A DNA stretch of 64,000 bases, taken from the NCBI GenBank assembly GCA_014529385.2, contig CM043969.1, positions 29,406,946 through 29,470,945 on the forward strand, written 5' to 3'. The position numbers and the translations under genes are program-made. Under the pieces are notes generated by a model. The model was not told the origin of the DNA. It searched no databases and saw only the letters and a list, made by a program, of their open reading frames with translations. Source of the stretch: Adiantum capillus-veneris (taxonomy: Eukaryota > Streptophyta > Polypodiopsida > Polypodiales > Pteridaceae). This document shows, piece after piece, positions 9,755-19,309 of the stretch (its first letter is position 1; every line of letters begins with the position of its first letter).

Positions 9755-10920
9755 TTATTTTAGTTTTTGTGAGTATAAGGCTTTATATATACATTCCCTA
9801 AGATTAGAGATTGAGAGGTCAGGGAGGAAGGTTAAGAGGGGAGTGAATGAATGATGAATGTCAACAAACACTCCCCCCTTCCTTGGGTAGATCATACCTT
9901 TTGGAATGATGTCATCACCTTTTGAAACCAATTGTTCCAAGTTGTCAGGGGTGAAGATTTTGACCAATAGTTTTCGACCGCCCTAGGCATTTCATCTAGT
10001 TACAAGGGTGGTAAGGTACTCTCCCATGATTTTATTGGCAACGTTGTTGTAGGTGGTGAACTTACAACGGGAGGTGAAAATTCTTTCTTGTTTGTATGAA
10101 TATGTACAATGGTAAGTGGAGGTTGTGTCAAAGATTCTATTTTCGTATATGGACTACATGAAGAGCAAGAAGCTTCATCATTTTTTCTATGGTTCAGCTG
10201 AGCGAAACAAGTAATTCTCGCTTGGAAACCCATACTAGCTCCGAAACCGGTGTATAGTGTTCTATGATTTTTCCTTTCCCACGATGTTCCATTGGCTTTG
10301 TCCTCACAGGATTTGACTCACATGGGTCAGGTGTGACATGTAAGAACACAATTTACGTTTTGACACCTAGATTTGATCATTTCCTTGATAGTAGCCTTGG
10401 GCTTCCAATAGTCATTTAGGAATCCAACGCAACGTTTTCTTCCATTTTCGAGAGCGAGTGGAGCATTTTTTAAAAGGCTCCTGTTTTTTAGCCATGGTTG
10501 CTAAAGAAGCTTTAGGGACCCACTTGTATATTTTTTTTGCTATATTAGGATGCGTCTTGTGTGTCTGAAGCTTTGTTTCAACTACAGAAGTTGAAGCTCT
10601 AGATAGTTGGGCTATAGGGACATATGGTTCAACCTTCTAGACATGCATTGTTTTTGGTTTTATTTCCTCAGAAGGTAATATCTCAGGGACTATGGCTTGA
10701 GTAACAGGACTAAGAGGTTGTTTGTGCGTTGTGACACTCCCTGTTCCCCAATCAATAGTGCATTTGGTCGCTATCATCCACATGCGTCCTAGGTTTATAT
10801 GACCTTCCATAGTTCCAACATGCATGACCAAAAAGTCTTGAGCTACAACCCCATTGTCATAACTAACAGAAGTGTACCAAATATCAAAAATCATTGTTTT
10901 TTTCTTATTGACACCCTGCC
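9755..10920 (-). pseudogene. Second retropepsin-like ORF of F, C-terminal part, decayed
   Basis: Read on the minus strand from 10920: GVNKKKTMIFD, YDNGVVAQDFLVM, then INLGRMWMIATKCTIDW, the second half of the retropepsin-like domain seen at 34873-33617 in C. A degenerate Pro/Ser-rich and basic tail follows (10000-10500), then SWESTLPPL and LVSKGDDIIPKGM shared with C. Frameshifts and stops break it into at least three pieces (10924-10637, 10233-10000, 9967-9755). The DTGA half is missing because the fragment ends at 10920. Confidence 0.55.
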
Positions 10921-11418
10921 TCAACTAAACACTAGGCCAATACCTTTAAACAAGGTTGGAGAATATTGCGAGGGAGAAGATGGAAACACCACGCTACCAG
11001 TAGAATTCCAAGGAGTAGTTTCCAAAGCTATTCTTGACAGTGGAGCAGGAGTCGCTATCGCCACCAAGGAAATTTGGAAAAAATGGGGAAAATCGGCTTT
11101 GAGAGCTACCAGAATGAAATTGCAATTGGCAGATGGGTTCATGGAAAAGCCTCTAGGACTCTTAGAAAAAGTAATTGTCACCTCGTGCGGAATCGAGTAT
11201 GAGCATACATTTGCAATAGTCGATTTCAACAAAAAGAAGAATTACGAGATCATCTTGGGTAGACCATTCATGAGATAATTAAAGATGGTCCAGGATTGGG
11301 GTTACGACCACATCTACCTCAGACATGGCGAAACTACAACCGAAATACACCTAAAAGACCATAGTTACAAAGATGTGAACTAGACATCAGTGGAAGAGTT
11401 TGACTCAGCTACATTGGA
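10921..11418 (+). pseudogene. Protease (PR1) fragment of a D-type Ty3/gypsy element
   Basis: It reads NKVGEYCEGEDGNTTLPVEF, then AILDSGAGVAIAT (catalytic Asp at 11036-11038), MKLQLADG, and EIILGRPFMR before TAA at 11276. This is a complete retropepsin core, close to D 22590-22930, with motifs DSG and ILGRPF intact. Linker homology continues to about 11418 (HLKDHSYKDVN; EEFDSAT), matching D near 23060. Upstream it is joined abruptly to the minus-strand F fragment, and downstream to the 3' UTR of A, so it is an orphan piece. Confidence 0.65.
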
Positions 11419-11736
11419 AAAATGTTTTTGTCTTATAAGCCTTATTCTCTTTTTATTGTGCATAAATTTAATTAGTATACATGCTTAGAATCATGTTTGT
11501 GATGAGGAAGTCTCTCAAACACCAAGTAGAATTTATCACTCTACTTTGGAAATATGATATGGACTCAAGAGAAGACATGCTTGTGGAAGCTAAGTCTCCC
11601 AAGCACCAAATGGATTAGTCATCCATTCTTGAATGATGTCGTAGGGTAAAAAGGGATCCTCTACCCGCTAAGAAACATAGACTAATGACTAAGTCTTTAT
11701 CTCCTCTACCTCATAGTCCAGGACGACTATGATTTC
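11419..11736 (+). other. 3' untranslated region of element A
   Basis: This matches the reverse complement of B 13902 to about 14190. Shared segments include GTCTTATAAG, CACCAAATGGATTAGTCATCC and GGGATCCTCTACCCGCTAAG. It shows that A belongs to the same family as B but lies on the opposite strand. No coding part of A survives upstream. Confidence 0.65.
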
Positions 11737-11749
11737 AAGAGAGAGGTAA
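11737..11749 (+). other. Polypurine tract of element A
   Basis: AAGAGAGAGGTAA directly precedes the LTR start TGTCAAAA. It is nearly identical to the tract of B (AAGAGAGAGGTGA on the minus strand at 13889-13901). Confidence 0.7.
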
Positions 11750-12259
11750 TGTCAAAAAATCTAATATCTAATTAACCCAAATGATTTTCCCGTATTAAAC
11801 TGATCATTTAATGTGGGAGAATAAACAAGAACAAGAGTTGGAATATAGACACGTGCTTTTGGATCTATCTAATCATGGGACCAAAGTCAATGGGTCCAAA
11901 TGGGAGATGGTTTGTCAAAGAGAAAAGCTAGCTAATGGAGCTTGAAAGACCTTGGGGTTAGATTCATTAAAGACCTCTAAAGGTTAGTGTTAAAAGTCCT
12001 TAGACTTAGATCTTAGGTAAGCTAGGGTTGAGCTTGAGGTGGGAACCCGGCCCAAGCTTGAGGTGCTTGTGGTGCTTGCTGACTAAGGTGCTTGAGGTAC
12101 TTGTCGTGCTTGATGATTGAGGTGCTTGACATTCTTGTCATGTTTTATGAGTAAGGTGCTTGAGGGGCTTCATGAATAAGGTGCTCAAAGGGTGAGGTGT
12201 TCCAAAGTCAACAACATCCTCAAGGGGGGGCGAGCCCTACAAGAAGGGGCATGAGAGAG

Positions 12260-12294
<35 letters not shown>

Positions 12295-12376
12295 GGTGCT
12301 CAAGGGGTGAGGTGTTTCAAAGTCAACAACATCTTTACACAAGGGGGGGCGAGCCCTACAAGACAGGGCATGAGAG

Positions 12377-12439
<63 letters not shown>

Positions 12440-12552
12440 GGCAAGCCCAAGACCTAGAGGCAACAAAGACACATGTCAAGCACTACACATGTTGCCATCA
12501 TGTAGTGCCTAAAGCCTATTGGTTGACCTTAAAAGGGATCCAATGATAATTT
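11750..12552 (+). repeat. Element A 3' LTR, first part (interrupted by B)
   Basis: It starts TGTCAAAAAATCTAATATC, the same as the B LTRs read on the minus strand. It runs to GATCCAATGATAATTT at 12552, where element B is inserted; the remainder continues at 56562. It carries AGGTGCTTGAGG-type minisatellite repeats (12055-12180) and a 115-bp tandem duplication with CA runs. Restored end to end the LTR would be about 1.7 kb. Confidence 0.75.
12178..12440. repeat. 115-bp tandem duplication with (CA)n tails in LTR A
   Basis: Two units start AAGGTGCTCAA at 12178 and 12293. Each contains TCAACAACATC, GGGGGGCGAGCCCTACAAGA, GCATGAGAGAGA and a CA run (about 12260-12292 and 12380-12438). The B LTR has the equivalent CGGGGCAAGCCCTACA segment without the long CA run. 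Confidence 0.8.
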
Positions 12553-13888
12553 TGTAATGGAATTGGCCTATTAACTTGAGATTAGCGGAAATTAATAAGA
12601 GAACTTTTGAGAAATTACTTTGTGATCATAACGGGTGAACATAATTGAAGATAACAACATAGGCATAGCAATTAGTTAACTTGATATGAACAATACTTTT
12701 GCAAGAGAGATAATTTAGAGAACATGACAACAGTTGATGACCGGATTTATGTGGAGCCGGTTCCCCCTCCAATAGGCATTTGTATTATGATTTCTCCCAT
12801 TAAGAGACTTGTTACACTACAATCTTTGTGTTCCTTGTGACCTAGGTGATGCAATGAAGACGGAAATCTTCATGCATTACAAACATAACATAAACTTTGA
12901 AGAAAGCTTTGGCTATCCCAAACCTCAGTCCCAAGACCTCAAACACCTTCGAAGCTGGAGAGAGCTAGCAGGGAATGAGGGTAGGGAAGAGGAAGAAGAA
13001 ACATTTCATAGGAGAAAGATCATAACTCCTCTTGCTAGCATACATAATAGAATAGTAATGAAGAAGAAGGAGATGGCAAGCTTAAGAATTGAAGCATGGC
13101 TCTTGGTTGGATTTGCACTCCATAGCCAAGAGTGTTGATGTAGGCTCTCAACTTCTCAAGGAGCTTGGAGAAGGAGATGGAGCTCTTGCACTTTGCACAT
13201 TGCATAATCAATTAGTTAAATCTCCTAAATTATCATTGGACCCCTTGGATGGCCAACTAATAGGCTTCAGGCACACAATGAGGGCAACACGAGGAGGAAC
13301 TTGACAAGTGTCCCATTTGCTTTCTTTGTACTAGGCATGCCTTGTGTGAGTGTGTGTGTGTTCTCTCATCTCCCGCCACATGTAGGGCTTGCCCCCTCCT
13401 TGTAGGAATTATATATTTGACTTTTGACACCTCAAGCCCCTCAATCCTAGGCCCAATCCCCACCACAAGCTTGGCCCTTAAGCACTTGAAGCTTGGGTTG
13501 GGTTCTCACCTCAAGTACAACCCTAGCATCTCAAGCATGTCAAGCACCTCAAGCATCAAACACCTCAAGCACCTTAATCTTGGGTCGGGTTCCCCTCTCA
13601 AGCACCTGAAGCTTGGGCCGGGTTCCCACCTCAAGCTCAACCCTTACCGAAGGTCAAAGGACTTTTACACTAACTATTGGAGGTCTTCAATGAAGCTAAC
13701 CCTAAGGCCTTATGCTCCATTGGTTAACCTTGCTCTTTGATAGACCATCTCTCATTTGGGCCCCCTTTACCATTGGCCCCATGTCGAGATAGATTTATAA
13801 GCACGTGTCTATATCTTAACTGTTATTCTCTCACATTAAGTGATATGAGAAAATCATTTGGGTTGGTTAGATATTAGATTTTATGACA
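12553..13888 (-). repeat. Element B 3' LTR (left copy)
   Basis: It begins TGTAATGGAATTGGCC and ends TTATGACA in plus orientation (1,336 bp). It pairs with 55170-56557. Both contain CTCAAGCACCTCAAGC-type repeats (13480-13640 here, 56060-56290 there) and a GTGTGTG tract. Small frames such as 12809-13138 are shared between LTRs but show no protein features. Confidence 0.85.
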
Positions 13889-13901
13889 TCACCTCTCTCT
13901 T
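13889..13901 (-). other. Polypurine tract of element B
   Basis: TCACCTCTCTCTT, which is AAGAGAGAGGTGA on the minus strand, abuts the inner edge of the left LTR, as expected for a minus-strand element. Confidence 0.7.
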
Positions 13902-14267
13902 GAAATCATAGTTGTCCCCGACTATGAGGTAGAAGAGATAAAGCCTTAGTCATTAGTCAATCTTACTTAGCGGGTAGAGGATCCCTTTTTACCCTACGAC
14001 ATCTTTCCAAGATGGATGACTAATCCATTTGGTGCTTGGGAGACATAGATGCTGCAAGCATGTCTGCTCTTTAGTCCATTTAATTCTCCCAAAGTAGAGT
14101 GACAAATTCTACTTGATTCTAAGCAGGCATACTATTTAAATTTGTGCACAATTAAAAAAAGAACCAGTCTTATAAGACAAAAACATGGGTCATTTAAAAG
14201 AAATTTGAACATTTGCTTTCTCTAATGTAGCATTGTAAGCATTGACAAGGTTCATACTATCCTTAGG

Positions 14268-14552
14268 CTATATTCCTTGCATCCATCTAGCATCTTCAAA
14301 AGGATAATTTTTGAACTTAATAAGATACCGTCGTATAATCGTACCATGTCGTAGTACCTTGTCTTCATGTCGAAGGATAGCTTCGGGTTGTAGCACCTCT
14401 TCTTGGTCTTCAACTTCGGGAGGGTCTTCAATAATTGGTTCACTTGGTGGCTCTCCTTTGTAGGGCTTAAGTAGGCTCACATGAAAAGCATTGTGTATGA
14501 ACCAATGGTTGGGCAACTTGAGTTGGTAGGCCGTCTCATTGATAGGCTTCAA
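14268..14552 (-). pseudogene. Element B integrase C-terminus with chromodomain
   Basis: It reads KPINETAYQLKLPNHWFIHNAF followed by HVSLLKPYKG, the GPY/F-type end of Ty3/gypsy integrase. An acidic spacer and then EAILRHEDKVLRHG, IIRRYLIKFKNYPFEDARWM form a chromodomain with the aromatic Y, F and W positions. Chromodomains target chromoviruses to heterochromatin (family knowledge). The frame overlaps the upstream integrase frame (14549-15427), so one frameshift separates them. The terminal Gly-Ile then stop at 14268 fits a normal pol end. Confidence 0.75.
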
Positions 14553-15427
14553 AATTTGAAAAGGACCATAGTATCTTTTGCTAGCTTAGCATAATACTTT
14601 TGATGGCTTGTAGGATTTTTGCCCATCGTTTGCCTTAATCGAGCCTTAGGAAACTTAAGTAAGACCCAATTATTTTCTTTCAACGTTAAGGCCCTTCTGT
14701 GCTTGTTAGCAGTAGCTTTTTGCCTTTGTTGAGAGATGAATATAGCCTCCTTAATCTTTTGAAAATATTCTTGTAGGTCACGGCTATACTCATTGGCGGC
14801 AAAGATCTTCCCATGTACTTTGAGTAGCAAGGGACTTGTAGGTCTTCCCTCAATGATCTCAAAAGGTAGTTTTTCCATAGAAGTATGTACAATATTATTG
14901 TAGGCATACTCTACGAGAGGTAAGTACTTTTCCCATTGTGAGCGTTGATCTACTTCAGTAACATAAGTCTTGAGTAGATCGAGTATCGTAAGATTGGCTA
15001 TCTCACTTTGGCCATCCATTTGTGGGTGATAGGCCAAAGAGAAATTCAATCTTGTTCCTAGATTTTCAAAGAGACCTTTCCAAAAATTAATGGTCATTTT
15101 AGGATCTCTATCTGACACGATGGATGTGGGTAATCCACGGTGTTTGAAAATCTGAGATATGAGAAAAGTTGCCATTTGGTGTGCCTTAATAGTCTTTTTG
15201 ACATGAATAAAGTGTGCTTGCTTGCTAAACTTGTCGACTATTGTCCATATTCCCGTATTCCCATGGGTAGACTTGGGCAATCCAAAGATGAAATCCATGG
15301 ATATACTCTCCCATAGTGAATTTGGGATAGGCGATGGCTGGAGTAATCCAGGTTGCTTCCTTATATCATATTTGGTCTTTTGGCATACTACGCATTTTGA
15401 AACATACTCTTGTATGTCCACTTTCAT
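14549..15427 (-). pseudogene. Element B integrase core
   Basis: The H2C2 end is visible as CVVCQKTK after KVDIQEYVSK, and the His part lies upstream beyond a stop. The catalytic core follows: SMDFIFGLP with the first Asp, VSDRDPK with the second Asp, and YHPQMDGQSEIANL with the Glu (D,D35E). FNM-type ending VEYAYNN and the GRP region follow. The sequence is of chromovirus type. It is separated from RNase H and chromodomain by stops or frameshifts, so it is not functional as a single pol. Confidence 0.75.
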
Positions 15428-15457
15428 GGTAGGCCATTAGAAATACGTCTCTACTCC

Positions 15458-15946
15458 TCAAAGAGTAGGTTGAATACCTTTATGCCCCGCATAGGGAGGA
15501 GCATGGGATTCATACATAATTTTCTCACGAAGGGAATGGGTAACACATAGCCTATTGCCATGGAGAAGATAACCATCCTCCAAGGTGAATGGTTCCTCTT
15601 TCTTCCCCAAAGCAAGGGCTGACATTATGTCTCTAAAATCAGGGTCAGTAGCATACTCATCTATTATAGAGGATAGATCATTGTGAGTAGCTATAGACAC
15701 TGCATTAACTTTTGGTCGTCGTGAAAGTGCATCGGCCACTTGATTGTGCTTACCAGCAACGTGAGCAATATGGAAATTAAATTGTGAAAGAAAATTTGCC
15801 CACCTCATTTGTTTGTCGGAAAGCTTGGTTTGCGTCATGAAATACTTGAGACTTTCGTGGTCGGTTCGTAGGATAAATGGAGTCCCCAATAGGTAGTGCT
15901 TCCATGTGTCTAGGGCATGTAGAACGAGGGGATTCGATGAACACAT
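15458..15946 (-). pseudogene. Element B RNase H (left of an internal deletion)
   Basis: Reads LVLHALDTWKHYLLGTPF, RTDHESLKYF, KQMRWANFLSQFNF, then HVAGKHNQVADALSRR, the conserved end of Ty3/gypsy RNase H, and the linker to integrase (HAPPYAGHKG). The N-terminal part with the first catalytic Asp, plus all of RT and protease, is absent: directly upstream (15947) the sequence switches to the Gag zinc-knuckle region. This is a deletion junction. Confidence 0.7.
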
Positions 15947-15947
15947 A

Positions 15948-16254
15948 TTAGAATCCTTTTAGAAAATTAGACAAGTCTAACTCTTCTTGATTCCTACCAT
16001 TTACATTTGACAAAACATTAGGATCTTTTAGAGACTCTTTGACAAAAATCATGTACGCAGAAACTGAGCTCTTCATTGACTTAGCCATGTCCTTGCTCCC
16101 CACACTTGAAACACTTATGGTCCTTGCGAAAAGCTTCAAGCTCTTTAGGAGAGTTTGTTTTTGCCTTTGTAAACTCTCTTCTCCTTGGACCAATTGTTGT
16201 TGTTGTTGTTGGAAGTGCCTTGGGAAGAATTTTGAACATTGGTTTTCCACTTTG
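15948..16254 (-). pseudogene. Element B Gag C-terminus with zinc knuckle
   Basis: In one frame of the minus strand, near 16130-16085, it reads HKCFKCGEQGHG, the start of a CX2CX4H zinc knuckle, after an Asn/Gln-rich run and Lys-rich stretch. Stops interrupt it, including directly after the knuckle. It continues the gag at 53620-54755 once element D (16260-53614) is removed. The single TSD copies CATCA lie at 16255-16259 and 53615-53619. Confidence 0.6.
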
Positions 16255-16259
16255 CATCA
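16255..16259. repeat. Target-site duplication of element D, left
   Basis: CATCA directly before the 5' LTR TG, identical to 53615-53619 after the 3' LTR. The matching 5-bp copies show that the two LTRs 36 kb apart belong to one insertion. Confidence 0.9.
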
Positions 16260-17179
16260 TGTTAGCAGCAAGCTAATGCGGATACCATTTTTCGGAGTTC
16301 TCCTTGTAAAACAATTATTATTTTGATAAATAAAAAATATTGTAACTCGTATTTTCTTGGTAAACTTTGTAATTAATGAGCCGGGGCTACAAGCTTCTAG
16401 ATCGTATCAGCCAGTCAATTCCCAGCTTTGTTAGAACTCCAGATTATTACTTTTGACCACTCAAAAACCTTGGCTAAGGTATAAAAGCCAATTTTTGTAA
16501 GTTTTTTACAAGTTTTTGGACAAGAAATACACAGCGTGTGCTAACGGCGCTCTCTTCTCTCCTTCTCGCGGTTCCTACTCCCTTCCCGATTGTCACATTG
16601 TGAATGCGTTTGTTGCATTGCAACAGGAGATAAGACCTCTATGCATTGACGTAAGCCATTCACAGTATTTTGTAGCTTTTGGCGTCGTCGACCTACGGCC
16701 TAATTTCATCATAACTAGGAGTTTACACTGTTAAAACAAAAACTAAGCATAGGCAGGATATTGGGGCATCATTGCTAAGGATTTAGATACATTCTAGGCC
16801 GAAAACGATTAGGTCAAAAATCCATTGCTGTTAATAATCACGATTTTGAAACTTGACCTAAAGTGGGGTTTGAGGCCATAGGCATGTCTCCTTAGGTCTT
16901 ATAAACTTGTCCTAGAAGTTTCGTTACATTTGGATGTCATTTGATGTTGTAACGGATGTGATTTGCTTGCCGATCAGCGATTGGCTTTTGGTTATTTCAG
17001 TCACTTGAGTGTAGCCTGAGTTAGATGCGAGTTGTTAGTTGTTTTTCGAGAGATTGACAACCTCTTGTAGCCTCTATGCACTAGTCGAGTCAGCTTCGTC
17101 CCATGATTCGACAAATTAATCGTGATTCTCGCTAATACTGCAATAAGATAGGATGGTGAGGTTAGACATGCGTCCCACA
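16260..17179 (+). repeat. Element D 5' LTR
   Basis: It runs TGTTAGCAGC to TCCCACA and pairs with 52697-53614, about 95% identical by eye. It has a TATA box at 16480-16487 (TATAAAAG) and a half copy of the D palindrome at 16830 (GTTAATAATCACGATT). Confidence 0.9.
16480..16487 (+). promoter_or_regulatory. TATA box of D 5' LTR
   Basis: TATAAAAG, 220 bp into the LTR; the same motif is at 52917-52924 in the 3' LTR. Confidence 0.6.
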
Positions 17180-17181
17180 TT

Positions 17182-17199
17182 TGGCGTCGTTGTCGGGGA
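17182..17199 (+). other. Primer binding site of element D (tRNA-Asp type)
   Basis: TGGCGTCGTTGTCGGGGA lies two bases after the LTR end. It matches the primer site class of Athila/Tat-type elements (TGGCGCCGTTG...) with one change, and is also used by element C. Confidence 0.8.
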
Positions 17200-17600
17200 T
17201 CGAAGAGATCTAAACTAGGGAAAAACATGAGCGTCTTGTGTAATTGTCCTTTAACTTCCTCTAGGTTCGCCTAGAGGAAAACTCTCTTTTAGAAATCGCA
17301 TAGCTTAAGATTGTCGTCTTTTGTTGTGTAGAGGTAGCTCGGAAGTAATCGTACTTGCTGAGTACCTTTAGGACCGTAGGATTGTAGATTTAGATTAGGA
17401 TTTGGAGGATGATTGATAGACGAAACAAGTCTTAAGATCAGGACTCTGAAAAACAAAAAAAAACACAAGAAAAAGAGTGTGTGGACACTTTCCACAACCC
17501 CATTGCATGAGAAACTAGGAGTCGGGTAAGTAGGATCCGAGGTGGATTTCATAACATTGCTCTCTCTGAAAGAATCAAGTGTGAGTTGTTATGTAAAGTT
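17200..17600 (+). other. Leader of element D, upstream part
   Basis: A non-coding region between the primer site and palindrome array 1. It includes a CCTCTAGG / CCTAGAGG inverted repeat near 17257-17277 that could form a stem. No gene is visible. Confidence 0.4.
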
Positions 17601-19100
17601 GCAGAATTTCAGGTCTATGGCTAGAAATAGCTTGAAAAGACTCGAATTCACTCAATCCGACTCGAGAGTAAGCCTAAGAGTTGTCCGACCCAGCGGGTAA
17701 GCTCAAAGACACTTCGAGATAAAAATTTCAAGAAGTTGACCAAAACTCAAATTATTTACTTTTTCTTGACATTTTAGGCCAAATTAAGTTTTGACTTGAT
17801 TTATAGGCTTAAAAAACATCATAAAAAGACTCTTTGAGAAAATTGCAAAAAAGTGCTCATTTCAAGCCTCAAGTTAATAATCACGATTATTAACTTTTTG
17901 CTCTAAATTGGCCAAGATTCATACCATTGACTCATTGCATGTGTACAAACAACTTTTGTAAAGGCCTAAGAGATTTGGATCACTAAATTGGCAAAAAACA
18001 GGGTAAAAACTAAAGTTTGTACCGACTTTTTGAATCTTGAGTGTGAATTGAGGAAAAATTTATCCAAACTTGTTGAAACTTGATTCATAGGCTTATATGT
18101 GATAAACATGTATATGCTCAGTTGACCAAAAACTTGTAAAATTTTGGCAAAAGTAAATAATCGTGATTATTTACATCTGTCTTGTTTTTGAACTTTTTTT
18201 GACCAAGTTGGCATACCACTAGCTTTACCATGTTGTAATAAGCCCACAAACCAAATTTGGTAAGATTTGAATCACTGGAGTGAGAATTGTGACTAAAATT
18301 GTAAGTTTAGTCTGCGGACAGATAATTGATGACCATTTGACAAAAAATTGTCCAAACTTGATGAAAATTGGCTAGTGACCTTAACATAAGGTGCTTAATA
18401 GATCTGTGTCAAAGTTGGGACATAAATTTGCAAAAATTATCAGGAGTAAATAATCGCGATTATTTACATCTGCTTCAAAACTTGGTGATTTTGCAAATTT
18501 GATTATACCACAAGGTCAAGCACATCAAGTAGACCCCACAAATCAATTTTGGTGAAATTTGGATCACAAAAGTGAGACTTAAGCCAAATTCTTGAAATCA
18601 GAGTCTGCAGACACAAAACAATGGGTAAACTTGATCAAATTTTGTCTAAACTTGTTGAAACTTGTTCAAGGGCTTTAACAAGTTGTATACTTACCAAACC
18701 TATCAAAAAAGTGCAAAAGTTGACAAAAGTAAATAATTACGATTATTTACTTATGCTATCCAGAGACTTCAATTTTGACTTTTGGGCTTATACAGTGTTA
18801 GATCAGCATAAAATAAGGCCATAGGGCAATTTTGGGTTCAATCGGATCAAAATTGATATAGATACACTGAGTTCACAGGTTGCAGGTTAGACCTTTGATT
18901 TTGCTAAAGCTGAATCTGAAAGTCAAAATTTTGACTTCCATAGCACGATTTGAAGTGAGATACAGAAACCAATCACGAGAGTTCTCAAGAGCTCTAATGT
19001 CCTTATAGAATAATAGCTAATTTGATTAATTTTGTACAAGAATCAGGTTGCAGATGAGGAATCAGTGGCTTGACAAAAAGTTGCAATTGAATCGAGTGAA
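17600..19100 (+). repeat. Palindrome array 1: about 285-bp diverged tandem units in the D leader
   Basis: Four units each carry a 22-bp dyad centred on AAATAATCGCGATTATTT (flanked by GT and AC) or a close variant, at 17873-17894, 18153-18174, 18446-18467 and 18729-18750. Spacing is 280, 293 and 283 bp. The copy at 18446 is a perfect palindrome; the others differ at one or two positions. Between dyads the units share phrases such as TTGACCAAAA, AAACTTGTTGAAACTTG and TTTGGCAAAA. The array ends about 560 bp before gag. Confidence 0.8.
18446..18467. promoter_or_regulatory. Perfect 22-bp palindrome in array 1
   Basis: The core AAATAATCGCGATTATTT is flanked by GT and AC and is fully self-complementary. 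It has a CG-rich centre (TCGCGA) in AT-rich DNA. It could be a binding site for a dimeric factor or a stem in RNA; the sequence alone cannot tell which. Confidence 0.7.
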
Positions 19101-19309
19101 AATGGACGACAAGTCAATCCAAGGTGAGTACTCTATCCAGGGCTTCATAAGTCTATATGAACCTTAGATCTGGTCGTGTACTAGGAAATCAAGGCCTATT
19201 CGGAGAAAACACCAGTAGAGTATCCACTGAAGAAAGCGTAAATCAAGGCAACTCCTTACACAAAATTCCTGAAGAAGTCTCGTATACTTTTTGAGATTCA
19301 ACATCCGAA

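Larger units (their letters stand above)
7150..10920 (-). mobile_element. Element F: 3' fragment of a C-type Ty3/gypsy retrotransposon
   Basis: In the same order and orientation as element C 31104 to about 34650, this block has an LTR, a reverse-complement polypurine tract, an accessory ORF, and the tail and second half of the second-protease ORF. Similarity by eye is roughly 80-85%, so F is an older relative, not a recent copy. It breaks at about 10920, in the second protease domain, where a plus-strand fragment from a D-type element begins. The integrase, RT, gag and 5' LTR are absent. Confidence 0.75.

Noticed and set aside
12220-12546. Open frames with Val-Cys or His-Thr runs
   Set aside because: Produced by CA microsatellites in LTR A.
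17600-19100. Regularly spaced repeats with conserved short motif, CRISPR-like at first glance
   Set aside because: Units are about 285 bp and diverged, with homologous rather than unique spacers; they lie in a retrotransposon leader of a eukaryote.
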